Source of the DNA: an uncultured Paracoccaceae bacterium | Lineage (GTDB): Bacteria; Pseudomonadota; Alphaproteobacteria; Rhodobacterales; Rhodobacteraceae | Assembly (NCBI GenBank): GCA_937922155.1 | Contig: CAKZVL010000105.1 | Span: 1-40,773, forward strand | Reading direction: 5' to 3' | Length of the DNA: 40,773 nt | Shown here: positions 18,351 through 27,466 of the stretch, one piece after another | Layout of the letters: the number at the start of each line of letters is the position of its first letter | Position numbering within the stretch: position 1 is the stretch's first letter | The notes under the pieces: generated by a model | What the model was told of the DNA's origin: nothing | Database searches by the model: none | The model's input: the letters and a program-made list of their open reading frames with translations, nothing else | Position numbers and translations under genes: made by a program

Positions 18351-18713
18351 ATGAAGACGTTCGCCCTCGCCACCGCTCTTTTGATTGCGACGCCGGCGCT
18401 CGCTGCGGCAGAGTTTGCGCCCCTGTCTGATGAGTCCCGCTTTCTGGAATTGGTCGAAGGACGCGTGCTTTCCAACCGCTTGTTCGGTGTCGAATTGAGC
18501 GTCCAGAGAAACGGAACGATCCAAGGCGACGCCGCTGGTTGGGACATCACCGGAACCTGGGATTGGCAGGACGGTTATTTCTGCCGCGAAATGCAATGGG
18601 GTGGCGACCCGATTAAATACAATTGCCAGCTTGTCGAGGTGCGTGGATCGGACGAAATGCGGTTCACAGTCGATCAAGGTCGCGGGCGCAGCGCGAGCTT
18701 TCGTTTACGCTAG
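18351..18713 (+). CDS. Small exported protein of unknown function
   Basis: A 120-residue protein starting MKTFALATALLIATPALAAA, a clear Sec signal peptide. The mature ~100 residues contain RVLSNRLFGVELSVQRNGT, GTWDWQDGYFCREMQWG, YNCQLVE and VDQGRGRSASFRLR. The two cysteines (in YFCRE and YNCQL) could form a disulfide. I do not recognise a named domain. The pattern suggests a small beta-rich periplasmic protein. Start choice: GGAG is only two bases from the ATG at 18345 but eight from the ATG at 18351, so the latter is used. It lies 53 bases after dapB on the same strand. It may carry misleading reductase labels in databases by proximity, but it has no reductase features. Confidence 0.75.
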   Translation: MKTFALATALLIATPALAAAEFAPLSDESRFLELVEGRVLSNRLFGVELSVQRNGTIQGDAAGWDITGTWDWQDGYFCREMQWGGDPIKYNCQLVEVRGSDEMRFTVDQGRGRSASFRLR

Positions 18714-18724
18714 AGGCCGCTAAC

Positions 18725-18901
18725 TCAGAAATCGACGGCAATCCCGCCCTTTTCCCAATCACCAAAGCGGACAGGCTCAGGGCCATCGCGTCCACCATGT
18801 TCCTTTGGCAACTTATTTGCTTTTGCCGTCTTCCGACGTTCTTCTGCTTCTGCAAGCGCGCGTTTTGCGGCTTCGGGTAGGTCTTTTTGATCGTCTGACA
18901 T
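18725..18901 (-). CDS. DUF1674 protein, SDHAF4-like
   Basis: A 58-residue protein. The C-terminal signature KEHGGRDGPEPVRFGDWEK, ending GIAVDF, is diagnostic for DUF1674, the family that includes eukaryotic succinate dehydrogenase assembly factor 4. In mitochondria SDHAF4 protects the flavinylated SdhA subunit; the same role in bacteria is inference. The N-terminus MSDDQKDLPEAAKRALAEAEERRK is charged and helical. The frame runs upstream to 19036, overlapping rsmB, but the ATG at 18901 has AAGGGAGCG four bases before it and is the right size for the family. It is convergent with the small exported protein (11-base gap) and divergent from rsmB. Confidence 0.9.
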   Translation of the reverse strand: MSDDQKDLPEAAKRALAEAEERRKTAKANKLPKEHGGRDGPEPVRFGDWEKGGIAVDF

Positions 18902-18905
18902 TGCA

Positions 18906-18966
18906 CGCTCCCTTGTAGGGGTTTGGTCTGTGATATACGCCGCTTCCATCCAAGGGCAAGGGAGCG
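18906..18966. repeat. Mirrored Shine-Dalgarno inverted repeat
   Basis: CGCTCCCTT (18906-18914) and AAGGGAGCG (18958-18966) form a perfect 9-bp inverted repeat with a 43-base centre. Each arm, read on its own strand, is the ribosome site of one divergent gene and lies exactly four bases before that gene's ATG. Confidence 0.75.
18932..18959 (-). promoter_or_regulatory. Candidate promoter for the DUF1674 gene, overlapping the rsmB control region
   Basis: On the minus strand TTGCCC (18954-18959), a 16-base spacer and TATATC (18932-18937) are placed to start transcription about 24 bases before the DUF1674 ATG. The same AT-rich core read on the plus strand gives an extended -10-like TGATATACG (18931-18939) that could serve rsmB. 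Confidence 0.4.
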
Positions 18967-18970
18967 ACAC

Positions 18971-20242
18971 ATGCAACAGATCGGCCTTCCGGCGCGCCGC
19001 GCGGCGCATCACCTCTTGCGAGAGGTCACAGGTCAAGGGCGACTTTTGTCGGAGCTAACCGGAAGTGGGGCGCTTGATCATCTTGCGTCGGACGATCGTG
19101 CACGGGCCTATCGGCTGGCCGCGGATACGCTGCGCGGACTGGATCGAGCAGATCGGATGCTAAAATCGCACCTTTCCAAAAACCCTTCGCTTTACGTGCG
19201 CAACGCGCTGCGGCTTGGCACGGTAGAACTGGCCGGGCAGGAGGCTGCCCATGGTGTTGTGAACGCTTATGTCGAAATTGTTGGGCGCAACAAACGCGCC
19301 GCTTCCTTCAAAGGGCTGACAAACGCGGTTTTGCGCAAAATCGCTGCGGAAACGGATCGCTGGGACAAACTGCCCGTCCCTGTTACGCCACCTTGGCTTC
19401 GCCGCCCGCTGGTCGCGGCTTGGGGACGCAAAGTAATGGACGGGATCGAAAAGGCGCATTTCAAAGGGGCTCCGCTCGATTTAAGCGCAAAAGAAGATGC
19501 AGCCGCAGTTGCCGAGGCTACGGGCGGCACGCTTTTGCCCACAGGGTCGATCCGGCTGCACGATGCAGGGCAGGTCAGTGCCCTGCCAGGTTTCGAGGCC
19601 GGCGATTGGTGGGTGCAAGACGCGGCCGCCGCTTTGCCGATCAAGCTTTTGGGAGGTATCAAGGGTCTGAACGTCCTCGATCTCTGCGCAGCGCCTGGTG
19701 GAAAAACACTTCAACTGGCTGCAGCGGGGGCGCATGTTACCGCGGTTGATCTGTCTGCCGGACGTATGGCGCGTGTGAAAGAGAATTTTCAGCGCACGCG
19801 TCTCAGTGCAGAGATTGTCGTCAGCGATGCATTTCAATTTGACCGCGGTGGGTTTGATGTTGTCCTCTTGGACGCGCCCTGTTCGGCGACAGGAACAATC
19901 CGCCGCCACCCAGATTTGCCACAAGCCAAAGACGGCGCAGAATTTGGGATGTTGATTGATCAGCAAGCCGCGATGATTGACCATGCGCTAACGTTGTTGC
20001 GGCCCGGTGGACGATTGGTGTTTTGCACATGCTCCCTCTTGCCGGACGAAGGCGAAGTCCAGATCGAAGAGGCCTTGGCCCGTCATCAAGGACTTTCCTT
20101 GGACAAGACCGCAAATGATCTCCCATGGATTGATGACAATTGGCGCTGTGACGACGGCGGTTTGCGTATCAGACCAGATCACTGGGCCGACAAGGGGGGC
20201 CTTGATGGTTTTTACATGGCCGTTTTGACAAAGCCTGCGTGA
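18971..20242 (+). CDS. rsmB: 16S rRNA cytosine-C5 methyltransferase, RsmB/Sun type
   Basis: A 423-residue protein with an N-terminal NusB-like RNA-binding domain (roughly the first 140 residues, ARRAAHHLLREV through HGVVNAYVEIVGR) and a C-terminal SAM-dependent methyltransferase. Motif I is NVLDLCAAPGGKTLQLAAAG. The catalytic pair is the Cys in LLDAPCSATGTIRRHPD and the Cys in FCTCSLLPDEGE. In E. coli RsmB methylates C967 of 16S rRNA; the same target is assumed here. The ATG at 18971 is preceded by AAGGGAGCG and agrees with the family start; the upstream extension to 18923 is rejected. It is the first gene of a long plus-strand run. Confidence 0.94.
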   Translation: MQQIGLPARRAAHHLLREVTGQGRLLSELTGSGALDHLASDDRARAYRLAADTLRGLDRADRMLKSHLSKNPSLYVRNALRLGTVELAGQEAAHGVVNAYVEIVGRNKRAASFKGLTNAVLRKIAAETDRWDKLPVPVTPPWLRRPLVAAWGRKVMDGIEKAHFKGAPLDLSAKEDAAAVAEATGGTLLPTGSIRLHDAGQVSALPGFEAGDWWVQDAAAALPIKLLGGIKGLNVLDLCAAPGGKTLQLAAAGAHVTAVDLSAGRMARVKENFQRTRLSAEIVVSDAFQFDRGGFDVVLLDAPCSATGTIRRHPDLPQAKDGAEFGMLIDQQAAMIDHALTLLRPGGRLVFCTCSLLPDEGEVQIEEALARHQGLSLDKTANDLPWIDDNWRCDDGGLRIRPDHWADKGGLDGFYMAVLTKPA

Positions 20243-20311
20243 CAGCTTGCCCAACTGAGCCTAGAGTGCCGCCAACAAAGAAGCGTTCAAACGCAAGTCG
20301 AGGCAGCTTTG

Positions 20312-22045
20312 GTGTCCAATTCAAAAACATGGCGCGCGCGCCGCGTCCAGTGCTGGCACAGAACCCACGCGCGCTTAGCGGCCCGGGCACGACCAGCGAC
20401 GGCGTTTGTCACGTCCCCCGAGCCGCGCACCATCGGTCATTTTGCTCGTGGACGGCAGTTGATCGCAGGCAATCTTTTGTTCGCGGGACATCTGACCGAA
20501 GCGAAAGGCGCAAGCGTTTGGGACATTCAAACAGACAACCCATTGGTGATCGACGCGATCCAAGGGTGTCGTTGGTTAGATGATCTTGCCGCTGTCGGCG
20601 ATTTTCGCGCCCGCGCCATCGCGCAAGAATGGATTCAAGATTGGATCAATCGGTATGGAAACGGGACCGGTCCAGGCTGGACGCCTGATTTAACGGGGCG
20701 CCGACTGATCCGTTGGATCAACCACGGCATTTTCTTGATGCGGGGCATTAAAAGCACCGATTCCGACAAGTTTTTTCGCAGTTTAGGTCAACAAACGATC
20801 TTTTTGTCGCGTCGCTGGCGACGGGCGGCACCGGGATTGCCACGGTTCGAAGCACTGACAGGATTAATTTACGCAGGCCTTGCCTTGGAAGGGATGGAAC
20901 GTTTTGTCGCCCCAGCGATCAAGGCTTTGGCCAAAGACTGCAAGACCGAAATCGATGATCAAGGTGGCATCCGCACCCGCAATCCAGAAGAATTGCTTGA
21001 GGTTTTTTCCTTGATCAATTGGGTTGTTTTGGCACTGAGCGAAGTGGATCGCCCTACACCCGAAGACTTGCAAGCCGCGCTGGAGCGAATGGCGCCGACA
21101 TTGCGCGCTTTGCGCCATTCCGACGGCGCCCTAGCGCGATTCCACGGCGGTGGCCGCGGGATGGAGGGACGACTAGACGCCGCACTCGCCACATCGGGAA
21201 TCAAAGACGCCCCAGGTGACGGATTGCACATGGGTTTCTTGCGGCTCAATGCAGGGCGTTTGTCCATCCTGACCGACGCCAGCCCGCCGCCTTCCGGTGA
21301 TGCTTCGATCAATGGACATGCATCCACGTTATCTTTTGAACTGACATCCGGTCGACGGTCCTTGGTCGTAAATTGTGGATCAGGTCGCAGCTTTGGCCCG
21401 GAATGGCGACGCGCCGGGCGGGCAACGCCCAGCCATTCAACGCTGTGTATTGAGGGATATTCCTCGACCCGATTGGCTGCACCATCACGACTCTTGGGAA
21501 CTCCTCTCGATATACTCGAAGCGCCGCCAACAAAGATGAATTGCGAAGTTTCCGACTTACCCGATGGCAAACGGGCAGAGCTTTCGCACAACGGGTATCA
21601 ATTGACGCATGGTTTGACTCATGCCCGTACTTTGGATGTTGCTGACGATGGTCGCGGGCTGGTTGGTGAAGATTTGATCACCACGCTGTCCACCGATGAC
21701 GAAAGACGTTTTGCAAAAGCGTTGGAAAGAACCGATCTACAGGGCATCCCCTTTACCGTGCGATTCCATTTGCACCCGGATGTGGACGCGATTGTGGATC
21801 TTGGCGGGGCGGCGGTGTCCATGGCGCTGAAGTCGGGTGAAATCTGGGTGTTTCGCCATGATGGCAGTGCGGCTTTATCGCTTGAACCCTCTGTCTTTTT
21901 AGAAAATGGACGCTTGAAACCGCGTTCAAGCAAACAGATGGTTTTATCTGGGCGCGCAATGGCCTATGCGACCCGCGTGCGTTGGTCATTGGCAAAGGCA
22001 CAGGACACGCCGGATGTGGTGCGTGACCTGGCTTCACCCGGATGA
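20312..22045 (+). CDS. Heparinase II/III family protein
   Basis: About 577 residues. The N-terminal half is an alpha-helical toroid-like domain with WINHGIFLMRG and FRSLGQQTIFLSRRWRRAAPG. The C-terminal half is a beta-sandwich with GLHMGFLRLNAGRLSILTDA, SLVVNCGSG and PSHSTLCIEGYSS. These are features of heparinase II/III-like proteins, a group of polysaccharide lyases plus many relatives of unknown substrate. There is no signal peptide, unlike true secreted heparinases, which argues for a cytoplasmic or envelope-synthesis role. The start is non-ATG: TTG at 20309 and GTG at 20312 are adjacent. GAGG lies about eight bases before the GTG, so GTG is chosen. It lies between rsmB and purH on the same strand. 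Confidence 0.88.
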   Translation: MSNSKTWRARRVQCWHRTHARLAARARPATAFVTSPEPRTIGHFARGRQLIAGNLLFAGHLTEAKGASVWDIQTDNPLVIDAIQGCRWLDDLAAVGDFRARAIAQEWIQDWINRYGNGTGPGWTPDLTGRRLIRWINHGIFLMRGIKSTDSDKFFRSLGQQTIFLSRRWRRAAPGLPRFEALTGLIYAGLALEGMERFVAPAIKALAKDCKTEIDDQGGIRTRNPEELLEVFSLINWVVLALSEVDRPTPEDLQAALERMAPTLRALRHSDGALARFHGGGRGMEGRLDAALATSGIKDAPGDGLHMGFLRLNAGRLSILTDASPPPSGDASINGHASTLSFELTSGRRSLVVNCGSGRSFGPEWRRAGRATPSHSTLCIEGYSSTRLAAPSRLLGTPLDILEAPPTKMNCEVSDLPDGKRAELSHNGYQLTHGLTHARTLDVADDGRGLVGEDLITTLSTDDERRFAKALERTDLQGIPFTVRFHLHPDVDAIVDLGGAAVSMALKSGEIWVFRHDGSAALSLEPSVFLENGRLKPRSSKQMVLSGRAMAYATRVRWSLAKAQDTPDVVRDLASPG

Positions 22046-22079
22046 CAAGGCGCATTATGATTAGGCTTGGGGGCTATAG

Positions 22080-23669
22080 ATGACTGACCTGCATCCAGTG
22101 CGACGTGCGCTGATTTCCGTATCCGATAAAACTGGTATGATTGAATTTGCGACGGCTTTAGCTGGGCACGGGATTGAGCTTCTCTCAACAGGTGGATCGG
22201 CGCAAAGTTTACGCGATGCAGGGTTGACTGTGCGTGACGTGGCGGATGTGACGGGTTTCCCTGAAATGATGGACGGACGGGTCAAGACGTTGCACCCGGT
22301 GGTTCATGGTGGCTTGTTGGCGCGGCGTGACAATGACGGTCATTTGGCGGCGATGACAGAACACAACATTGGTGAAATCGACCTACTGGTAGTGAATCTG
22401 TACCCGTTTGAGGAAACCGTCGCCAAAGGCGCTGATTTTGATACCTGCATCGAAAACATCGACATTGGTGGGCCAGCGATGATCCGCTCTGCCGCCAAAA
22501 ACCATGCGTTTGTGAACGTCGTAACAGATGTGCAGGACTATTCCGATGTTCTAGCAGAGCTTGATGCGAATAGCGGGAAGACAACGCTGGCCTTGCGCCA
22601 ACGCCTTGCCCAAACGGCCTATGCGCGCACAGCGGCCTATGACACCGCCGTCAGCACATGGATGGCAGGGGCGATCAAGGATAACACGCCGCGGCGACGC
22701 TCGTTTAGTGGGGCGCTGGCCCAAACCCTGCGCTACGGCGAAAACCCACACCAAACCGCCAGCTTCTACACCGATGGGTCAAACAGACCGGGCGTTGCGA
22801 CCGCTGTGCAGCATCAGGGCAAGGAATTGTCGTATAACAACATCAATGACACCGATGCAGCCTTTGAACTGGTGGCCGAATTTGACCCAGCCGATGGACC
22901 TGCAGTTGCGATCATCAAACACGCCAACCCTTGCGGCGTGGCGCGTGGGGAGACATTGATCAACGCCTACAAAGCGGCGTTTGACTGTGACCGCACTAGC
23001 GCCTTTGGCGGGATCGTCGCGCTGAACCAACCGCTGGACGAAGCAACCGCGCTCGAAATGTCGGGGATATTTACCGAGGTGGTGATCGCGCCCGGTGCCT
23101 CTGACGCGGCCAAAGCGGTGTTTGCCGCGAAAAAGAACCTTCGCCTTTTGACAACCGATGGGCTTCCCGACCCCAAAGTTGGTGGAATGACTTATCGACA
23201 GGTTGCAGGCGGGATGCTGGTGCAGGACAAGGATGTTGGTTTTGTCGGCATGGATGACCTAAAGGTTGTGACCAAAGTCGCGCCAAGTGATGGACAGATG
23301 AAAGACCTGCTGTTTGCATGGAAGGTCGCCAAACACGTCAAATCCAACGCGATTGTCTATGTGAAAAACCATGCGACGGTCGGCGTCGGCGCTGGGCAAA
23401 TGTCACGTCTCGACTCAGCTTTGATCGCAGCAAAGAAATCCGAACGGATGGCAGAGGCAATGGGCCTGCCCGAACCGCTAACCAAAGGCTCTGCTGTGGC
23501 CTCTGACGCATTCTTTCCTTTCGCGGATGGGCTGCTCGAAGCTGTCGCTGCGGGTGCAACCTGCGTTATCCAACCAGGTGGGTCGATGCGCGATGACGAA
23601 GTGATCGCCGCCGCGGACGAGGCCGGGATCGCCATGGTGTTCACTGGGATGAGGCACTTTAGACACTGA
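22080..23669 (+). CDS. purH: Bifunctional AICAR formyltransferase / IMP cyclohydrolase
   Basis: A 529-residue enzyme catalysing the last two steps of IMP synthesis. The N-terminal MGS-like cyclohydrolase domain (about 1-200) shows [45 protein letters not shown] and [16 protein letters not shown]. The C-terminal formyltransferase domain holds [14 protein letters not shown] and the catalytic KHANPCGVA motif, and ends [14 protein letters not shown]. Full length and intact. GGGGG lies six bases before the ATG. It is followed one base later by lspA, implying cotranscription. Confidence 0.97.
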   Translation: MTDLHPVRRALISVSDKTGMIEFATALAGHGIELLSTGGSAQSLRDAGLTVRDVADVTGFPEMMDGRVKTLHPVVHGGLLARRDNDGHLAAMTEHNIGEIDLLVVNLYPFEETVAKGADFDTCIENIDIGGPAMIRSAAKNHAFVNVVTDVQDYSDVLAELDANSGKTTLALRQRLAQTAYARTAAYDTAVSTWMAGAIKDNTPRRRSFSGALAQTLRYGENPHQTASFYTDGSNRPGVATAVQHQGKELSYNNINDTDAAFELVAEFDPADGPAVAIIKHANPCGVARGETLINAYKAAFDCDRTSAFGGIVALNQPLDEATALEMSGIFTEVVIAPGASDAAKAVFAAKKNLRLLTTDGLPDPKVGGMTYRQVAGGMLVQDKDVGFVGMDDLKVVTKVAPSDGQMKDLLFAWKVAKHVKSNAIVYVKNHATVGVGAGQMSRLDSALIAAKKSERMAEAMGLPEPLTKGSAVASDAFFPFADGLLEAVAAGATCVIQPGGSMRDDEVIAAADEAGIAMVFTGMRHFRH

Positions 23670-23670
23670 T

Positions 23671-24162
23671 ATGCGTATTCTATTTTGGACAAGCTTTTGG
23701 ATTTTTCTGTCTGACCAAGTCAGCAAGTATCTCATTCTGCATGTCCTGAAACTAGACGCGCCGGGTGTTAGCCCGGTGACTGTGATCCCCGGTTTCATTG
23801 AGTTTCGCATGGCTTGGAACCGTGGTGTTAATTTCGGCCTTTTCGCGGATTACGACATGAAATGGGCCTTAGTCGCCGTGGCGATGGCAATTACGATTGG
23901 GGTTCTTGTCTGGCTTTGGCGCAGTGGAACAACAAAACTGGGCTATATCGCAGGCGGTTTTCTGGTGGGTGGGGCGCTTGGCAATGTAATTGACCGGGTT
24001 CTTTACGGCGCGGTCGCAGATTTTCTGAATGTCACCTGCTGTGGGATCAACAATCCTTACGCCTTCAACATTGCCGATATCGCGATTTTTATTGGTGCTG
24101 TTGGGCTGGCCTTTATCCCCGAAAATGATGCGCCGAAATCCAAGCGCAAAAAGCCCTCGTGA
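23671..24162 (+). CDS. lspA: Lipoprotein signal peptidase II
   Basis: A 163-residue inner-membrane aspartyl protease that cleaves prolipoprotein signal peptides after diacylglyceryl transfer. Four membrane segments are visible, at about residues 5-25, 64-83, 92-108 and 134-150. The catalytic dyad is Asp117 (GAVADFLN) and Asp136 ([10 protein letters not shown]), with [12 protein letters not shown] and [11 protein letters not shown] also conserved. The C-terminus is a lysine-rich cytoplasmic tail. The start follows the purH stop codon by one base. The next gene encodes a predicted lipoprotein substrate, and the window holds two more (2242-2658 and 36865-38322). Confidence 0.95.
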   Translation: MRILFWTSFWIFLSDQVSKYLILHVLKLDAPGVSPVTVIPGFIEFRMAWNRGVNFGLFADYDMKWALVAVAMAITIGVLVWLWRSGTTKLGYIAGGFLVGGALGNVIDRVLYGAVADFLNVTCCGINNPYAFNIADIAIFIGAVGLAFIPENDAPKSKRKKPS

Positions 24163-24193
24163 CGCTCGGCTCCGCATGGGTTAAGGTGTCGCC

Positions 24194-24712
24194 ATGAAGA
24201 CTGAAGGACGTATGATGCGCGCGACAATTCTGGTTCTTACGTTGCTTTCTCTGATGGCCTGCGCTGGGTCAGACAGACCGCTGCGCGATTTAGCTGATGC
24301 TGGAAATGGGCCCGACGAATTTTCTGTCAGCCCGGGATTGCCCTTGGAATTGCCAAGCGACCTAAACCTGCCGGAACCAACGCCCGGCGGCGGCAACCTG
24401 ACCGATACCTTCCCTGTTTCAAACGCACTCGTGGCCTTAGGTGGCCGGTCAAACGTGGCGGGTGGCATTCCAAACGCGGACGCAGGCCTTATCGCTTTTG
24501 TCAGCCGTAATGGGGTCAGTCCATCGATCCGCGGAACCCTCGCAGAGGACGACGCAAATTTTCGCACGCGCGCGCGACGATTTAGCCTAAACCCGTTTCG
24601 CCAGGGCGATCGCTACTTTAGCGCCTATGCACGCCAAGCGTTGGACGCTTACGCCGAATTGGATCGTTTCCGCGCCGCCGGTGTCGCCACGCCCTCCGCG
24701 CCGCCGCAATAG
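24194..24712 (+). CDS. DUF3035 (BamF-like) lipoprotein
   Basis: A 172-residue predicted lipoprotein. A hydrophobic signal ends in the lipobox LMAC (Cys22). The mature sequence GNGPDEFSVSPGLPLELP, then SDLNLPEPTPGGGN and TDTFPVSNALVALGG, is the hallmark of DUF3035, which I recall being linked to BamF of the alphaproteobacterial outer-membrane assembly machine. That assignment is family-level and not proven here. Starts at 24194 (AAGG seven bases upstream) and 24215 (GAAGG seven bases upstream) are both credible. It lies directly downstream of lspA, which would process it, and upstream of the M16 protease pair. Confidence 0.87.
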   Translation: MKTEGRMMRATILVLTLLSLMACAGSDRPLRDLADAGNGPDEFSVSPGLPLELPSDLNLPEPTPGGGNLTDTFPVSNALVALGGRSNVAGGIPNADAGLIAFVSRNGVSPSIRGTLAEDDANFRTRARRFSLNPFRQGDRYFSAYARQALDAYAELDRFRAAGVATPSAPPQ

Positions 24713-24801
24713 TCGCTAAATCTCACATAAACGTATGAACGCTTGAAGCGGCGCGTCAGCAGCGTACTTATGTTATGGAACCAGAAAAGGACCAAACCAA
24801 T

Positions 24802-26130
24802 ATGCGTCTGATCGCCACCCTTTTTGCTGTCTTGCTTCCCGTCTCTGCATTTGCCGAGGAAGTTACGACCTACACCCTTGATAACGGGATGGAGGTTGTC
24901 GTCATCGAAGACCACCGTGCCCCCGTTGTGGTGCATATGGTCTGGTACAAGATCGGATCCGCTGACGAACCTGTCGGTGCCTCCGGTGTCGCGCATTTCT
25001 TGGAACATTTACTGTTTAAAGCGACTGACAAACTGGAATCAGGCGAATTCTCTGCAACCGTGGCGGCCAATGGTGGTTCGGACAATGCGTTCACCAGTTA
25101 TGACTACACCGCGTATTTCCAGCGGATCGCGGCGGATCGGTTAGAGCTGATGATGGATATGGAATCCAACCGCATGAACAATTTGCGGATCACGGCCGAT
25201 GACGTCGAAACCGAACGCAACGTGGTGCTAGAAGAACGCAACCAACGCACAGAAAATAATCCAAATGCGCTCGCTCGTGAACAGTTTCGCGCCGCGCTTT
25301 ACCAAAACCATCGCTACGGCGTGCCGATCATTGGTTGGAAGCATGAGATGGAGCAGCTGGAACTCGAAGACGCTATTGCCTTTTACGACCTATACTACAG
25401 CCCCAACAACGCGATCCTTGTGGTCGCTGGTGATGTTGAACCTGATGAAGTGCTGGCATTGGCCAAAGAATACTACGGTGTCATTCCGGCTGAACCAAAC
25501 CTTCCCGAACGCATTCGCCCAGAAGAACCGCCACAAAGGGCCGAACGGCGTATCACCTACGTTGATCCACGGGTGAGCCAAGCCTATGTCACCCGCAGCT
25601 ACCTGGCGCCTGAACGCGACGCAGGCGCACAACAAGAGGCCGCAGCGCTCGTGTACCTTGCCGAATTACTGGGCGGGTCGTCATTTACCTCCGTTCTTGG
25701 CGAGGCCTTGCAGTTTGAACAACAAGTCGCAGTCTTTACCAGCGCGGGCTACGGCGGTTTGTCGCTTGACGATACATCATTTGGATTGTCGGTGGTGCCG
25801 GCGGCTGGTGTCACCTTGTCAGAGGTCGAACAGGCAATGGATGACGCTATTGCGGCGTTTATGAATGCGCCGATTGATCCCGATGACATGACGCGCATCC
25901 GCAACCAGCTGCGCGCCTCTGAAATTTATGCCAAGGATAACACCCAAGGGCTCGCCCGGCGCTATGGCGCGGCATTGACCCAAGGGCTCACGATCCAAGA
26001 CGTGCAAGACTGGCCCGATGTCTTGCAAGCCGTGACAGAACAGGACATCAAAGCCGCTGCTGCCAAGGTCCTTAACAAAAATCAGGCGGTGACCGGCTGG
26101 GTCGTCGCAAATGAGGAGGACGCGCAATGA
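24802..26130 (+). CDS. M16 family zinc metallopeptidase, catalytic member, exported
   Basis: A 442-residue pitrilysin-family peptidase. MRLIATLFAVLLPVSAFA is a signal peptide, so it acts in the periplasm. The inverted zinc motif HFLEH (His65, Glu68, His69) is intact, and the third ligand Glu lies in the VVLEERNQRTENNP region. The usual two-domain M16 layout follows, with FYDLYYSPNNAILVVAGD and QAYVTRSYLAPERDAG. The start at 24802 begins the signal peptide; the upstream ATG at 24775 has no ribosome site and would spoil the signal. It overlaps the next gene by ATGA. Together they would form a catalytic/non-catalytic pair like those of mitochondrial processing peptidase. Confidence 0.93.
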   Translation: MRLIATLFAVLLPVSAFAEEVTTYTLDNGMEVVVIEDHRAPVVVHMVWYKIGSADEPVGASGVAHFLEHLLFKATDKLESGEFSATVAANGGSDNAFTSYDYTAYFQRIAADRLELMMDMESNRMNNLRITADDVETERNVVLEERNQRTENNPNALAREQFRAALYQNHRYGVPIIGWKHEMEQLELEDAIAFYDLYYSPNNAILVVAGDVEPDEVLALAKEYYGVIPAEPNLPERIRPEEPPQRAERRITYVDPRVSQAYVTRSYLAPERDAGAQQEAAALVYLAELLGGSSFTSVLGEALQFEQQVAVFTSAGYGGLSLDDTSFGLSVVPAAGVTLSEVEQAMDDAIAAFMNAPIDPDDMTRIRNQLRASEIYAKDNTQGLARRYGAALTQGLTIQDVQDWPDVLQAVTEQDIKAAAAKVLNKNQAVTGWVVANEEDAQ

Positions 26131-27431
26131 TCCGCACCTTTGTCCTAACCCTGATCTGTGCGATCGGCGGCACCGTCGCAAGCGCCGCGATTGACATCAA
26201 GGAAGTCACCTCCCCCGGTGGGATCCAAGCGTGGATGGTCGAAGAACCTTCAATTCCCTTTGCAGCCCTTGAAATTCGCATTCGTGGTGGCGCGTCCCTA
26301 GATGCCCCCGGCAAGCGTGGTGCTGTGAACCTTATGATGGGATTGATAGAGGAAGGGGCAGGCGACATGGACGCGCGCGCCTTCCAAGCCAAACGCGAAG
26401 AGCTCGCGGCGAGCTTTCGGTTCCGTGCCTTTGACGACACGATCGCGATCAGCGCAGAATTCCTGAGCGAAAATCGGGATGAAGCTCTTTCACTGCTACG
26501 TGAGGCCCTCATAAACCCGCGGTTTGATCAAACTGCGATTGACCGGGTGCGTGCGCAGGTCCTCACCGGGATTGCGTCGGATGAAAAGGACCCAAACCGC
26601 ATCGCAAGTGCGTTTTTTAACGAGGTCGCCTTTGGTGATCATCCCTATGGGACCAACATGGATGGAACCGTCGAAAGCGTGAATGCCCTGACCCGCGATG
26701 ATATCATTGCAGCACACAAAGCCGCGCTAACACGTGATCGTATTTTTGTTGGCGCTGTTGGTGACATCACTGCTGACGAACTGGGTCCGATCCTTGACAC
26801 CTTGCTGGGCGATCTTCCCGCCGAAGGGCCGCCTTTGCCCAAGGATGTGGATTTCGGCCTGCAAGGTGGCGTAACAGTCATCGATTATGAAACCCCGCAA
26901 TCGGTTGCGCTCTTTGGGCACGAGGGCATCAAACGCGACGACGATGATTTTTTTGCAGCCTACATTCTTAATCAGGTCCTCGGCGCCAGTGGCTTTGAAA
27001 GCCGGCTAATGGAAGAGGTCCGTGAAAAGCGCGGGCTGACGTATGGTATCCGCACCTTCCTCGTGCCCAAGAACCACGCCGAAATGATCCTCGGTTCTGT
27101 GGCCTCCGCAAATGCAACAATCGCAGAAGCAATCGACGTCACTCGCGCCGAATGGGATCGCATGGCGACCCAAGGGATGACAGCGGATGAACTGGCGACG
27201 GTCAAAACCTACCTCACCGGGGAATACCCACTGCGCTTTGACGGGAATGCCGAAATCGCCAGTATTCTTGTAGGAATGCAAATGATCGGGCTGCCACCAG
27301 ACTATGTCATCAACCGCAACGATTATATCGAAGCGGTGACATTGGAAGACGTAAACCGGGTCGCATCCGAATTGCTGGATGCAGAGGCGCTACATTTCGT
27401 CGTGGTCGGCAAACCCGAAGGGCTGCAATAA
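26127..27431 (+). CDS. M16 family peptidase-like protein, non-catalytic partner, exported
   Basis: A 434-residue protein with signal peptide MIRTFVLTLICAIGGTVASA. At the position of the zinc motif it has VNLMMGLIEEGAG, so HxxEH is absent and it cannot be a zinc peptidase by itself. It keeps the C-terminal EVREKRGLTYGIRTF motif, whose Arg-Tyr pair helps substrate binding in M16 partner subunits. The ATG overlaps the stop of the catalytic gene (26127-26130), so stoichiometric production of a heterodimer is likely. The pair is common in Rhodobacterales. The substrate is unknown; clearing of exported or signal peptides is a reasonable guess. Confidence 0.93.
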   Translation: MIRTFVLTLICAIGGTVASAAIDIKEVTSPGGIQAWMVEEPSIPFAALEIRIRGGASLDAPGKRGAVNLMMGLIEEGAGDMDARAFQAKREELAASFRFRAFDDTIAISAEFLSENRDEALSLLREALINPRFDQTAIDRVRAQVLTGIASDEKDPNRIASAFFNEVAFGDHPYGTNMDGTVESVNALTRDDIIAAHKAALTRDRIFVGAVGDITADELGPILDTLLGDLPAEGPPLPKDVDFGLQGGVTVIDYETPQSVALFGHEGIKRDDDDFFAAYILNQVLGASGFESRLMEEVREKRGLTYGIRTFLVPKNHAEMILGSVASANATIAEAIDVTRAEWDRMATQGMTADELATVKTYLTGEYPLRFDGNAEIASILVGMQMIGLPPDYVINRNDYIEAVTLEDVNRVASELLDAEALHFVVVGKPEGLQ

Positions 27432-27466
27432 TAGGCGAACCGTTCCACTGCGTACAGGCTGCGTAT

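Noticed and set aside
18923-18970. Upstream ATG for rsmB and longer starts for DUF1674, truB, dapB, DUF3833 and SDR
   Set aside because: They lack ribosome sites and overlap neighbouring genes or control regions; family starts and good ribosome sites lie further in.
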